This document shows positions 40,284-49,742 of a stretch of DNA of 64,000 nt, one piece after another; within the stretch, counting starts at the first letter, position 1; every line of letters starts with the position of its first letter. The position numbers and the translations under genes are program-made. The DNA is from Nakamurella antarctica (GTDB taxonomy: Bacteria > Actinomycetota > Actinomycetes > Mycobacteriales > Nakamurellaceae), in the NCBI RefSeq assembly GCF_003860405.1, contig NZ_CP034170.1:930001-994000 (forward strand), given 5' to 3'. The notes beneath the pieces are model-generated. The model was given only the letters and a program-made list of their open reading frames with translations. It was not told the origin of the DNA and made no database searches.

Positions 40284-40586
40284 ATGGGTGAGGAACCCGT
40301 AACGGCCCCGGCCCCGGCCCGCAAAGCTCCAGCCCGTAAGGCCTTTTCACCGGCGACCTCCGGGCCAAAGGCTCCTGTCCCGCAGGGTTCCGGGGCGCAG
40401 ATCGCAGTATCTCAAATCCAAGCCGCCAAGAAGTCGGCTTCCGTTCGGCCCGCGCCCAAGCCCGCGCCCGCCCGACCTCAGGCGGCCCCGCCGGATCCTG
40501 CCGCGGCGCTGTCCACGGCGCCGGATCCGCGACCAGCTACCAGTCGACGTGGCTCCACTGACAGACCTGGAAAGAAGTCAACGTGA
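40284..40586 (+). CDS. Short Ala/Pro/Lys-rich protein
   Basis: About 100 residues, low complexity, dominated by Ala, Pro, Lys, Arg and Ser (APARKAPARKAFSP and similar). No domain can be recognised. It resembles disordered, basic actinobacterial tails, such as histone-like extensions, but this is only a compositional likeness. The start is uncertain (ATG 40284, GTG 40281 or TTG 40260, the last overlapping the stop of the acyltransferase). The stop overlaps the GTG of the DUF6912 gene by four bases, which supports it as a translated gene. Confidence 0.55.
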   Translation: MGEEPVTAPAPARKAPARKAFSPATSGPKAPVPQGSGAQIAVSQIQAAKKSASVRPAPKPAPARPQAAPPDPAAALSTAPDPRPATSRRGSTDRPGKKST

Positions 40587-41107
40587 GGATTTATTTGCCC
40601 AGTACCTTAACGAACTTGGCCGCTGATGTCCGGGATGGCTATCTGCGTCCACCGCATGGAACGGCTTTCGCAGTCACGCCGGGGCTGACCGCCAATTACC
40701 CCGAAGCTGATATTGAAGAGCTGGAGTACCTCGCGATGCAGGATGCAGCGCGGGCATCCCTGCGGCTGATCGCCTCGCAGGAAAGCAGCACCGAATTGGG
40801 AGAGCCCCGTCTGGCGTTGCGAGTGGTGGTAGCCGCGGACGTCTCCGAGGTAACCGTGCGCGATGACCTTGATCGCGGAGTGGTGCGCGTGGCCGGCCCG
40901 GTGCCGTGGAATGTGGTCGCATCCGTTCACGTAGACGGAGCGGACGCCTCAGATGCGGTGGCTGCGGCCGTGACGGTGATCGACGCTGCGGATATGGGCG
41001 ATTTGGATGCCGAGTTCGTGTTGGGAAGCGCACAGGATTACGAGCTTGGCTGGTATGCCCCGAACGAGATTTCGTACCTCGTAGCTGAACTCGGGTTTGA
41101 CGGCTGA
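40583..41107 (+). CDS. DUF6912-family protein
   Basis: The 174-residue product begins MRIYLPSTLTNLAADV and contains GTAFAVTPGLTANYPEADIEELEYLAMQDAARASLRLIA and RVVVAADVSEVTVRDDL, the pattern of the actinobacterial DUF6912 family. The function is unknown. No catalytic motif is apparent; the protein looks soluble and acidic. GTG start with four-base overlap to the Ala/Pro/Lys-rich gene. A strong stem-loop follows the stop. Confidence 0.78.
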   Translation: MRIYLPSTLTNLAADVRDGYLRPPHGTAFAVTPGLTANYPEADIEELEYLAMQDAARASLRLIASQESSTELGEPRLALRVVVAADVSEVTVRDDLDRGVVRVAGPVPWNVVASVHVDGADASDAVAAAVTVIDAADMGDLDAEFVLGSAQDYELGWYAPNEISYLVAELGFDG

Positions 41108-41126
41108 CCAAGTCGCACATCCACGC

Positions 41127-41168
41127 AAGCCCCCGTTCCCATTTCGTCGGAAGTGGGTACGGGGGCTT
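41127..41168 (+). terminator. Stem-loop after the DUF6912 gene
   Basis: AAGCCCCCGT (41127-41136) pairs with ACGGGGGCTT (41159-41168), and CCCA with TGGG extends it inside. There is no T run after it. It lies between convergent genes (DUF6912 and YceI) and may serve both. Confidence 0.75.
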
Positions 41169-41238
41169 ACCAAGGCTGTGAGAGTCAGGCGCCGGTGCTC
41201 ACGAAGGCAAGCAACCGAGATGTCAGGCCCTAGTGAAA

Positions 41239-41811
41239 TCAGGATGCGTCTTTAACAAATTCCAGCTCGAGGGAGATCTCAATCTTGTCGGCGACAACGG
41301 CATTACCTGCGCCGAAGCCCATTTCGATGGAGATGCCGAAATCTTTGCGGTTGATGCTCGTGTGCGCTGAGAAGCCGGTGCGGGTCGCGCCGTAGGCATC
41401 GACGGTCTCGCCGAGGTATTCGGTTTCGAGGGTGACGGCCTTGGTGACTCCGTGCAAGGTGAGGTCGCCCAGAAGTGAGAAGGTTTCGCCATCAAAGTCT
41501 TTGACCTGTGTAGAGGCGAAGGTCATCGTCGGGAAATTGTCGGTGTCCAGGAAGTCGGCGGAGCGGACGTGCGCGTCGCGGTCTGCGTTCTTGGTGACGA
41601 CGCTCGCGGCATCGATGACTGCGACAACAGACGCGGAAGCGATACCGTCGGCGCCTACGGTGAGCGTCGCGGACGTCAACGCGAAGGTTCCTTTGGCCTT
41701 GCCGACAGCCATATGACGAACCTTGAAGGCGACGTCGCTGTGGACGGTGTCAGCGGTCCAGGTGCCGGTGGTCAACGCTGATGATGCGGGTGTCGTTGCG
41801 GTGCTTGTCAT
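41239..41811 (-). CDS. YceI-family lipid-binding protein
   Basis: The 190-residue product shows the YceI pattern: GTWTADTVHSDVAFKVRHMAVGKAKGTF at the start, then FLDTDNFPTMTFAST, LTLHGVTKAVTLE and FSAHTSINRKDFGI. YceI proteins form a lipocalin-like barrel that binds isoprenoid chains. No signal peptide is seen, as in many actinobacterial members, so it is probably cytoplasmic. GGAGG lies seven bases before the ATG. Confidence 0.93.
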   Translation of the reverse strand: MTSTATTPASSALTTGTWTADTVHSDVAFKVRHMAVGKAKGTFALTSATLTVGADGIASASVVAVIDAASVVTKNADRDAHVRSADFLDTDNFPTMTFASTQVKDFDGETFSLLGDLTLHGVTKAVTLETEYLGETVDAYGATRTGFSAHTSINRKDFGISIEMGFGAGNAVVADKIEISLELEFVKDAS

Positions 41812-42171
41812 GGTGAATCCTCCAAGTGATGTGGGCGGTACTGCGCTGGGATATATGAACTCTCAACAACTACTGAGCAACACTATTCCACACGACGCGA
41901 GGAAACATGAACTTTCATGCTTAATGCAGGAGTGACTTGGGTCACATGAGATGTTGCGGAAGCGTGCAGGGTGTTACTGATCGGTAACTTGTCGGCTATA
42001 GTCACGAATTGTCTTATTCGGCACTGCTGCTGGGTCCCTGTGATCTCAGCGAGGTCGCCAGGGACGCCGCTAGAAATCGGTGGTGCCGCCCATGGGGGTA
42101 CCGACGCTCGCAGCAGCGGCGTTGGGCGGTCAGCGTGAGCTGACCCACCGAAGGAAAGTGGAGGTAGTTCC
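41812..42171 (+). promoter_or_regulatory. 360-bp region: sigma-70-type promoter and long structured leader before the GDSL gene
   Basis: TTACTG (41974-41979) and TATAGT (41997-42002) are separated by exactly 17 bases, a good housekeeping promoter. The following leader of about 160 bases can fold into three consecutive helices. They are GTCCCTG/CAGGGAC (42034-42065), GCCGCT/AGCGGC (42066-42120) with internal TCGGT/ACCGA (42077-42104), and GGTCAGC-GTGA-GCTGACC (42128-42145). The GGAGG ribosome-binding site (42160-42164) lies 15 bases beyond. The part before 41974 holds the YceI promoter on the other strand. Confidence 0.55.
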
Positions 42172-42963
42172 ATGACGATCAGCAGGTATGTCGCGCTGGG
42201 TGACAGCTTTACCGAAGGTGTGGGCGACCCCCGGCCGGATGGAACTATGCGTGGTTGGGCCGACTTGGTGGCGGGTGAACTAGCCAAGGTGGACGCTGTG
42301 CAGGACTCCAAATTCCACTACGCCAACCTTTCTATCCGCGGCAAACTGCTCGGCCAGATCGTCGATGATCAAATGGAACTTGCTTTACAAATGGCGCCCG
42401 ACCTCATTACGTTTGCCGCCGGTGGCAACGACATCCTGCGTTTGGGTTCAGATATCGCCTCCCTCCTTCGCTTGTGCGATCAGGTGGTGGCGCGGATGGT
42501 GGACCATGGGATCCGCGTAGTTCTGTTCACCGGCGCCAACCCATCGGGTCATCTACCGCTCGGACGCGTCATTCGTTCCTACGGAGACAGATTTTGCAGT
42601 GGCGTCCGAGACATCGCACTCAAACGTGGAACTGACCTGGTGGATATGTGGGACGAGGCGCAACTGCAGGACTCACGATATTGGGACCTAGACCGCCTGC
42701 ACCTCAATGCAGCCGGCCACCAGCAGGTCGCTGCCCGGGTACTGCGAACGCTGGACATTCCCTACCCGGTGGAATGGACCGAGGAGGCGCCAGCCTTGGC
42801 CCTGCCCGAACACCCACTCCTGGCGCAAGCCGAGTATTACCGGGGGCATGTCCTGCCCTGGGTGCAGCGTCGGCTGAGCGGTAAGTCCTCGGGCGATGAG
42901 ATGGGCGCCAAGCGCCCCGAGCTCGCCCCGGTCGCCAGCGAGGTCCACCACGAAGCGTGCTGA
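42172..42963 (+). CDS. SGNH/GDSL-family hydrolase
   Basis: The 263-residue product contains the four SGNH blocks: GDSFTEG (catalytic Ser, about 10), an Asn-bearing LSIRG block, GGND (about 84-87), and DRLHLNAAGH with catalytic Asp and His (about 178-187). No signal peptide is present, so it is cytoplasmic. Substrate could be a lipid, acyl-CoA or carbohydrate ester; this cannot be decided. GGAGG lies eight bases before the ATG. The long structured leader is unusual for such a gene. Confidence 0.9.
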   Translation: MTISRYVALGDSFTEGVGDPRPDGTMRGWADLVAGELAKVDAVQDSKFHYANLSIRGKLLGQIVDDQMELALQMAPDLITFAAGGNDILRLGSDIASLLRLCDQVVARMVDHGIRVVLFTGANPSGHLPLGRVIRSYGDRFCSGVRDIALKRGTDLVDMWDEAQLQDSRYWDLDRLHLNAAGHQQVAARVLRTLDIPYPVEWTEEAPALALPEHPLLAQAEYYRGHVLPWVQRRLSGKSSGDEMGAKRPELAPVASEVHHEAC

Positions 42964-43061
42964 ACGCATGTCTCAACCTCCCAGCTTCACCACGTCGCCG
43001 AGTGCAACCTGAACAGGGGTGGCGGTCCCCGCATCGACGAATACCCCTCTGCCAGGAGGCG

Positions 43062-46000
43062 TTACCCCCTTCGCCGCGGCAGTTGGACATCCAGGCTTGC
43101 GCCGTCTTGGCCATCAGGCTGCAGCAGAATGCCGCGTCGGTAGGCGGCGACGTCGGCAATGAGCCCCCGAAAGGTCCTGGCGAGCCGGTCGGAGCGCACC
43201 CCCATGACGAGGTTCTGGCCCGGACCAGCCGCAGTAAGAAAACGGGTGAGGACTGTGCCAGCAGGATGATCCTGGAGGTCGTGCCCGTCGTCAACAATCA
43301 CCAGCAGCGGGCCCTCATGCGCGGCGAAAGCGTGTTCGAGTGCTGCTGGGCCAGCCCGCAGATCTACCCAGACAAGAGGATTTCCAGGCCAAGTGAGAGC
43401 CTGATTTTCCGGACTCAGCCTCCCCATACCCGTTGCTAGCACTGGAATCGAAGCGTGCAGTGCAGCCTGGGTGATGGTGCGCAGCGCGCTACTGATACCG
43501 CTGCGGCGTGGCCCGGCGATCAACATTGATCCTTGATCGATTGCTGCGTTGAAGGCCACGGGGCGCCCGTCGTCATGGCCCAGCCCCCAGTACAGAGCAT
43601 GCTGTGTGGGGGAGGGCAGGGCGGAGCGTGAGACCGAAGTGGGGAGCGAACGCACCGTGATCACCGCGGTTGCTGGCAGTGAGCCAGTGCCAGGGATGTC
43701 GTTGGTGGGCGCCATCAATTGAAATTGCGCACCGCCGGGAGTGCTCCCGCGCCCCGGCACCGCTGCTTCGTCAGGGAGGGGCGCGCCGTCGACGCGGTGC
43801 TTCCGGGAGGACGCCCCGGGGTCATCGAAATCCCATCGCGAGGCAAATCCGACCGCTGCTCTGGTGTGCTGAAGCCGAGAGCTGGCACCAGCCGCCACCA
43901 GAATTGCACTGGTGGGTCCTCGCGCGGCAAGTTCGGCGAGTTTGGTAGTGCAGGCGCCGAAGTCGACGGGGTCCATGACGGCCGCGGTCGCCTCCCAGTT
44001 ATCGACAATGACCAGCACAGGTGTGGGGGAGTGCTCGGCACCCGATCGGCCGATCAGCTCCTCGGTGAGCCGGTCGGTGACCCGAGCCAAAAGTGCCGGT
44101 TCACTTCCAGTGAGGTACGTAGTGCATGCTGGCCACGAGGCGAGGTCGCGCAGTCCACCAGTGCAGTCCAGCACGATCAATTGGGTCAGCGGATTACGGT
44201 GTAGGTGCGCCTGCGCCAGGGTGCGCAGAGCGCTGCTGCGGCCGCTTCCGGCGGGGCCGAGAAACAGTGCTGAGCCGTCGGGTAGGGATAGGAGTTCCTG
44301 TCGGCCAGCATGCGGAATGTCGAGCATTCCTAGTGCGCCGCGGGCATCTTCGCCACCCGTGAGATGAGCGGCGGTTGCCCGGTCCAACAGCGGTGGTAGC
44401 GGCGGTAGCCAGGGGCGCGGCACTGGTGGAAGGTCGGCAGCGGCACTGAGGCAATGCGCTACTAGAACCCCCAAATCGGTCAGGTCATCCGGCGCGCGAA
44501 CCGCGCAGTCAGCCTCCGGGTGCATCGTTCCATCCGGATTGCGCAGCCGGACCATCACGGCCTCGGCGTCAGGGTCTGTCCAGGGGCCGGCAACCCGGCC
44601 GGTTTGGAAGGCAACCCGCTGGTTTTTGGCGCTGCGCAAGTAAGCGCGGCCTGGTGTAACGCGGGAGATGGAAGCCGCGATGGGTGCGTCGATGACGTCG
44701 GTGGAATCCATATCGTCGGCGACACGTAAGCAGATCCGGCCGGTGATGTTTGCCTTAATGGCTGGGCTTACGACGCCTGCCGGGCGCTGGGTAGCAAGGA
44801 TCAAATGGATTCCTAAGGACCTACCTCGCTGCGCGACGTCGACCAGCCCGGTCAGGAACTCTGGCAGTTCGGCGGCCATAGCCGCAAATTCGTCGACGAC
44901 GATCACTAATTTGGGCGGACAAGTCTCGGGGCACACAGCGCGCCATCGCAACAAATCGGGAAGGCCCAAAGCAGCCAAATCCTTTTCACGCGAACGGATC
45001 TGGGCCCGAAGGCTGGTCAGTACCCTAGCCGCCGAGCGAGGGTCGAGGTCGGTCACGAGACCGGTGGTATGCGGGAGTAATGCGGCGTGCGCGAACGCAG
45101 ACCCGCCTTTGTAATCCACTAGCAGGAAAGAGGTTACTTGCGGCGGAGCCGCGGAAGCCAGCGACGCCACCAATGTTTGCAACAGTTCGGACTTTCCAGA
45201 TCCGGTGGTGCCGGCGACGAGAAAATGGGGTCCGTCTGCGTCGAGGTCGAGGGCCAAGTCTGCATCGCGTCCGCGTCCAATGACGCACCGGACGCTGGGC
45301 CGAGACCAGCGATTGCGCAACGCTTGAGGGCCAGCGACCTTGTGAAACACCTCGGGAATCAGAATCGACAGGCCGATCTGTTGCGGCAGGGAGCCCCCGG
45401 CCGCTTCCCCGGCGCTCAACGGGGTCAGGTTGGCCACGAGATCCAACAGCCTGCGCTGACTGACACCGTCGGCCTCGGCTTCTACCGTCCCCTCGGAGTC
45501 AGACACGACGACTCGGCCGTTGCTGACGTGAACCAGTGTCCGGCAGTGGGAAGGAAGCTTCCGGGCATCATCCTCCAGGCAAATAAAGAGGACCCTTGAC
45601 TCCTCACGGGGAGCCGGCGTAGCACTCCGGGCCCTACCAGCGCTCTCGAGGAGCGCCGCCAAACCCGGGATAGCGCGCAGACGATGCGCATTGTCGAGAA
45701 TTACGACAGTGGTGCGGCCAACAGGCTGCTCACACCGAAGCGCGGCAATGGTCGCGGCTGCTGCGTCGAGTGAGCTGACCACCGAGCCAAATCCCGCCCC
45801 TGGAGCGCGTGAATGGGGCAGATCGCGGAGCGCGTAGAAGTCGGGATCACGGGTGATGATGACGATGCGAAGCTGCGCGGGCGAATGAAGCACGGCCAGC
45901 TGGGCCAGGATCGAACGTAGTAAGTCCTGGCTTTCGCCACTCACGCCGACTGTGCCCGCCCGCGCCAGGTCCAAGGTGATGGGAACGTCGGCTACATCGG

Positions 46001-47084
46001 GCGGCTCCGGCATCGCGCATCGGGTCTTCCGAGTACCGACGCCCACCCGCAGGAATAACCACTCGTCGTCGGAAGGTCCGCGTTCCCAGAGCCGTGCCGA
46101 GGGTCCAGCTGCCCGCGTGAGGACTTCTGCCGGATCTGGGAACCGATCCCAGGCATCCTCTCGATCAGATTCCATTGCCGCGTTCAGCGCGCCGATGTGG
46201 TTGGCGAGAAGAAGCGTGTGGTCCGCGGTTTCTCGTCTGTGAGATTTGCGGCCGTTGACGCGGTCAGCCACCGCGGTGCTCAGCATCATCAGCGGGCCGA
46301 GCGCGGCGAGCAGTAAAAACGTCCAGTAGCCGGTAATGACGGCGATGCCCACCCCTAAAGCTGCGCCCATTCCGGCCGCCAGGAGGGGCAAAGCGCGCCG
46401 TGCTCGAGTGGGGGCGGGCCCGGGCACTGTGAGCACGGGGGACCGCCACGTGGTGCTGACCCTGCCGGGTTTGGTCACCTCCCAACGGCCTCGGCCATCG
46501 GCTGTCAGGATGGCTGCTCGCTGGCGCATCAATCGAACGCGAAAGAGACTGCCGCCTAGGCGAATGAGCGACTTTTCGGTGATGATCGCGGTATCTGCGA
46601 TAGCGGCGTCGTTGACGATAACGCCATTGGTGGAACCCGTGTCGCGTATTTCGATGGTGTCTGTGGAGAGGGCGACGCTGGCGTGTCGCCACGACATCTG
46701 CGGATCGTTGACACTCAAATCGGCCGCGCTATCGCGGCCGAGAACGAGTTTCCCCGGCTCGAGAGGAACTTCGCCGCCAGCATCGGGGCCGCTGACGCAG
46801 CACACACCGATGACGCCCACGGCATCGCCTCGGTGGGTCACAGGCTGCGCAGTAAGTCGAACTCCAGTGAGCAAAGGGGCCGCTCCGAGTGCCCAATCGG
46901 GCTGCGCCATTCTGCCTCCGACGAACCACGAAACCCCGGAGGCAACTCCACCCAGCAAGCACACTCGCTCCGACACGCTGCCCCACGTGGTGCCTACCGG
47001 GCAGGTGATGACGAGGGACTGGATACCCGTCAAAGACTCGAGCGTGATGGGCAGATTGAAGGAGTGCACCACCTTACGATCCAC
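43062..47084 (-). CDS. FHA-domain FtsK/SpoIIIE-type ATPase (EccC-like)
   Basis: The 1340-residue product has an FHA domain (about 93-185, LGRDSAADLSVNDPQMSWRHASV and DTGSTNGVIV). Two hydrophobic segments (about 232-275) follow, then three FtsK/SpoIIIE-type ATPase domains. The first has Walker A GTTGSGKSE (about 626-634) and Walker B VIVVDEF (about 726). The second (GPAGSGRSS, about 941) and third (GPRRSGISS, about 1186) are divergent. This is the architecture of type VII (ESX) secretion motor EccC fused to an FHA module. No WXG100 substrate or other ecc gene is near. It follows rsgA by 103 bases. GTG start at 47084; a second GTG four codons on is possible. Confidence 0.88.
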   Translation of the reverse strand: MDRKVVHSFNLPITLESLTGIQSLVITCPVGTTWGSVSERVCLLGGVASGVSWFVGGRMAQPDWALGAAPLLTGVRLTAQPVTHRGDAVGVIGVCCVSGPDAGGEVPLEPGKLVLGRDSAADLSVNDPQMSWRHASVALSTDTIEIRDTGSTNGVIVNDAAIADTAIITEKSLIRLGGSLFRVRLMRQRAAILTADGRGRWEVTKPGRVSTTWRSPVLTVPGPAPTRARRALPLLAAGMGAALGVGIAVITGYWTFLLLAALGPLMMLSTAVADRVNGRKSHRRETADHTLLLANHIGALNAAMESDREDAWDRFPDPAEVLTRAAGPSARLWERGPSDDEWLFLRVGVGTRKTRCAMPEPPDVADVPITLDLARAGTVGVSGESQDLLRSILAQLAVLHSPAQLRIVIITRDPDFYALRDLPHSRAPGAGFGSVVSSLDAAAATIAALRCEQPVGRTTVVILDNAHRLRAIPGLAALLESAGRARSATPAPREESRVLFICLEDDARKLPSHCRTLVHVSNGRVVVSDSEGTVEAEADGVSQRRLLDLVANLTPLSAGEAAGGSLPQQIGLSILIPEVFHKVAGPQALRNRWSRPSVRCVIGRGRDADLALDLDADGPHFLVAGTTGSGKSELLQTLVASLASAAPPQVTSFLLVDYKGGSAFAHAALLPHTTGLVTDLDPRSAARVLTSLRAQIRSREKDLAALGLPDLLRWRAVCPETCPPKLVIVVDEFAAMAAELPEFLTGLVDVAQRGRSLGIHLILATQRPAGVVSPAIKANITGRICLRVADDMDSTDVIDAPIAASISRVTPGRAYLRSAKNQRVAFQTGRVAGPWTDPDAEAVMVRLRNPDGTMHPEADCAVRAPDDLTDLGVLVAHCLSAAADLPPVPRPWLPPLPPLLDRATAAHLTGGEDARGALGMLDIPHAGRQELLSLPDGSALFLGPAGSGRSSALRTLAQAHLHRNPLTQLIVLDCTGGLRDLASWPACTTYLTGSEPALLARVTDRLTEELIGRSGAEHSPTPVLVIVDNWEATAAVMDPVDFGACTTKLAELAARGPTSAILVAAGASSRLQHTRAAVGFASRWDFDDPGASSRKHRVDGAPLPDEAAVPGRGSTPGGAQFQLMAPTNDIPGTGSLPATAVITVRSLPTSVSRSALPSPTQHALYWGLGHDDGRPVAFNAAIDQGSMLIAGPRRSGISSALRTITQAALHASIPVLATGMGRLSPENQALTWPGNPLVWVDLRAGPAALEHAFAAHEGPLLVIVDDGHDLQDHPAGTVLTRFLTAAGPGQNLVMGVRSDRLARTFRGLIADVAAYRRGILLQPDGQDGASLDVQLPRRRG

Positions 47085-47187
47085 TCTTGCCAGAACACTG
47101 ATGGTCGATCGAACAAAGATGTGGACAAACCGCTGGCGGTTTCCTGGATTGTGAACAACCGCGGCGGGTCGAGCTGGAAGGTGCTAC

Positions 47188-48231
47188 CTAGAAGTCTGTT
47201 TCGACTCCGGCCAACGAGGACAGCAAACGACGAAACGACGTCAAGCGGGCATCGGTGGCGCCGCCAGATGCGACGAAAGCATCCAATGCGCAGCTCTCGC
47301 TTTCGCCGTGCCCACAGCCGGGTGGGCACCGCGTTGTGGCCTGCAGGAGATCCTCGAACGCAACGAGCAGGTCGTCAGCGGTGACGTGCGCCAATCCGAA
47401 CGAGCGCACACCCGGCGTGTCTACCACCCAGCCGCCTGTGGGTAGCTGCAGTGCGAGCGCGGATGTGGAGGTATGGCGTCCTTTGCCCACCCCGCTGAGT
47501 CCACCGACAGCGCGATCGGCATCCGGGACCAACGCGTTTACCAGGGTGGACTTGCCCACGCCCGAATGACCCACTAACACAGAGACTTTGTGCTGCAGCA
47601 GCTTTCGAAGATCTTCGATCCCTTCGATCACATCATCGTGTTTGGCGGTGAATTGGATCGAGAGTTTCACATCCGCATAGGCGGCGATCAGCTCGGCAGG
47701 GTCTGCCAAGTCGGCCTTTGTCAGCACCAACACCGGATCGAGGTGCCCGGCATAGGCCGCGACCAGGCAGCGGTCGATGAATCCTGTTCGCGGTACCGGA
47801 TCAACAAGGGCGCAGACAATGACGAGCTGGTCGGCATTGGCGACCAGGATCCGCTCTGCGGTGTCGGTATCGTCGGCGGATCTACGCAATACCGAAGTGC
47901 GGTCGGCGATGCGCACAATTCTGGCTAGGGTGTCGGAATTTCCGGATGCATCGCCGACGATGTTCACCACATCGCCGACGGCCACCCCGCGCCGGCCCAA
48001 TTCTCTGGCGCGCATGGCTGTCACCAGCCGCTGTGATTTCCTTCCTTCGTCGACCAGACAGGTGTAACGGCCGCGGTCGACGGTGATCACAAATCCGTCG
48101 ACGGCGTCGTTGTGGTCGGGCCTGGTTTTGGTGCGGGGGCGTGAACTGCGCCCAGGGCGGACCCGGACGTCATCGTTATCCCATCGATCTCCGAGGGATT
48201 TCAGGACACGCCGCCAAGCAGATCGTCCCAC
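47188..48231 (-). CDS. rsgA: Ribosome small-subunit-dependent GTPase RsgA
   Basis: A 347-residue circularly permuted GTPase that helps 30S maturation. It shows an OB-fold N-terminus, G4 LTKADL, G1 [10 protein letters not shown]3 DTPG, and a zinc-binding tail ([16 protein letters not shown]). The N-terminus reads [17 protein letters not shown], as in mycobacteria. The only workable start upstream of it is GTG 48231, which overlaps the end of aroA by 31 bases. The order aroA-rsgA is as in mycobacteria (Rv3227-Rv3228). Confidence 0.92.
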   Translation of the reverse strand: MGRSAWRRVLKSLGDRWDNDDVRVRPGRSSRPRTKTRPDHNDAVDGFVITVDRGRYTCLVDEGRKSQRLVTAMRARELGRRGVAVGDVVNIVGDASGNSDTLARIVRIADRTSVLRRSADDTDTAERILVANADQLVIVCALVDPVPRTGFIDRCLVAAYAGHLDPVLVLTKADLADPAELIAAYADVKLSIQFTAKHDDVIEGIEDLRKLLQHKVSVLVGHSGVGKSTLVNALVPDADRAVGGLSGVGKGRHTSTSALALQLPTGGWVVDTPGVRSFGLAHVTADDLLVAFEDLLQATTRCPPGCGHGESESCALDAFVASGGATDARLTSFRRLLSSLAGVETDF

Positions 48232-49490
48232 ATGCGGTCAAAATCGGGCAGAGTCTTTGCGGTGGAATCGATGTCGTCGATACAAACACCGGGAACCAAG
48301 AGGCCGACAATGGCCCCCGCCGTCGCCATCCGATGGTCGGCATATGCGGGCCACGCGCCACCGTGCAAGGCGCGGGGGGTGATGTGCAGCGCGTCGTGAT
48401 CGGCACGCACATCACCGCCGAGCGCAGTGATGTTGGCAGCGAGGCCTGCGATCCGGTCAGTTTCGTGCCCTCGGATGTGGCCGATCCCCCGCAGGTGGGA
48501 GGGGCCAGCGGCGAAGAGCGTCAACGCTGCGATGGTGGGCGTCAGCTCGGCGATGTCGTGTAGGTCGATATCGATGCCTTGCAATTGTGCGGGACCGGTG
48601 ACCGTCAAATCGCCGTCGACGAGTTCGACGGAGGCGCCCATCCGCTGCAGCACCATCCTGATTTCATCGCCCGGCTGGGTCGTACTTGACGGCCAATTTT
48701 TGATAGTCACCGCCCCGCCGGTAATGGCGGCTGCGGCGAGAAACGGAGTGGCATTGGACAGGTCTGGTTCGATGATGGTGGTCCATGGCGACACGGGACC
48801 GGGGCGCACCGTCCAGCGGTTGGGTTCACTGTCGTCTACCTCAACACCGACGTGACGCAGCGCGAGGACGGTCATCTGTATATGCGGAAGTGAGGGCACC
48901 GGATCGCCCCGGTGAATCACGCTGACGCCACCAGCAAACGAGGCGCCGGAAAGCAACAGCCCGGAAACAAACTGGGAGGACGCGGCAGCGTCAACCGTGA
49001 CGACGCCGCCAGCGAGCGCGCCGTGGCCAGCAATGGTGAAAGGCAGGCCTTCGCCGGCGATGTCGGCGCCAAGGTCGCGCAGCGCATCTAGCACTGTCGC
49101 CATCGGACGCGTCCTAGCGTGTGGGTCGCCATCGAAACGCACCACGCCGCGAGCGGTCGCGGCCAGCGGCGGCAGGAAACGCATCACCGTGCCGGCTAGA
49201 CCGCAATCAATATCGGCTGGCCCGACAACGGGCCCTGGTGTCACGAGCCAACTACCGTCCTCGTGGTCTTCTATCGAAATGCCCAAGGCCCGCAGCCCGG
49301 CAGCCATGAGGTTGCTATCCCGTGAGCGCAGCGGCGCAATCAGTATGGAGGGGCCAGTGGCCTGCGCAGCCAAGATGAGAGCGCGGTTGGTGATCGACTT
49401 GGAGCCCGGAACACACACTGTTCCGATCACCGGTCGAGTGGTGGTGGGCGCCATCCAGTCGCCTGCGCGGGAACCTGCGCGGGAAGCCAC
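48201..49490 (-). CDS. aroA: 3-phosphoshikimate 1-carboxyvinyltransferase (EPSP synthase)
   Basis: It joins phosphoenolpyruvate to shikimate 3-phosphate. The 429-residue product shows [16 protein letters not shown] (about 27-42), [15 protein letters not shown] (about 97-111) and the C-terminal [12 protein letters not shown] and DHRMATAG. The first residues ([12 protein letters not shown]) come from a 12-bp tandem duplication, so a shorter start cannot be excluded; the DW-AP pattern resembles mycobacterial N-termini. It is separate from the aroC-aroK-aroB cluster and heads a leftward set with rsgA and the FHA/FtsK gene. Confidence 0.95.
   Translation of the reverse strand: MASRAGSRAGDWMAPTTTRPVIGTVCVPGSKSITNRALILAAQATGPSILIAPLRSRDSNLMAAGLRALGISIEDHEDGSWLVTPGPVVGPADIDCGLAGTVMRFLPPLAATARGVVRFDGDPHARTRPMATVLDALRDLGADIAGEGLPFTIAGHGALAGGVVTVDAAASSQFVSGLLLSGASFAGGVSVIHRGDPVPSLPHIQMTVLALRHVGVEVDDSEPNRWTVRPGPVSPWTTIIEPDLSNATPFLAAAAITGGAVTIKNWPSSTTQPGDEIRMVLQRMGASVELVDGDLTVTGPAQLQGIDIDLHDIAELTPTIAALTLFAAGPSHLRGIGHIRGHETDRIAGLAANITALGGDVRADHDALHITPRALHGGAWPAYADHRMATAGAIVGLLVPGVCIDDIDSTAKTLPDFDRMWDDLLGGVS
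49462..49485 (-). repeat. 12-bp tandem duplication at the aroA N-terminus
   Basis: CCTGCGCGGGAA occurs at 49462-49473 and again at 49474-49485. On the coding strand it duplicates Ser-Arg-Ala-Gly within the first ten residues of AroA and keeps frame. Confidence 0.85.
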
Positions 49491-49742
49491 TACTTGCCCG
49501 CTCGGGGGGCGCGGCTGGCAGTGCGACAGCTAGCGGCGCGATACTGAGCAGTGGAAGCGCTGCGGACAGTGGGAGAGAAGGGCATACCGCCATAATCGCG
49601 CATCGAGGGCCGTGCGGGCGAACCGATGCTGCCACGCTGAGGGACCAATGGGATCACGGTTGCCGCTTCAAGCACGACAGACCGTCCACGTCTTGGCTAT
49701 TGTGAACAGGTTCAGCGAACTGGGTGGGAGCAAAAACATACC

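Noticed and set aside
42003-42160. c-di-AMP (ydaO) riboswitch before the GDSL gene
   Set aside because: Characteristic ydaO core strings could not be found despite similar length and context.
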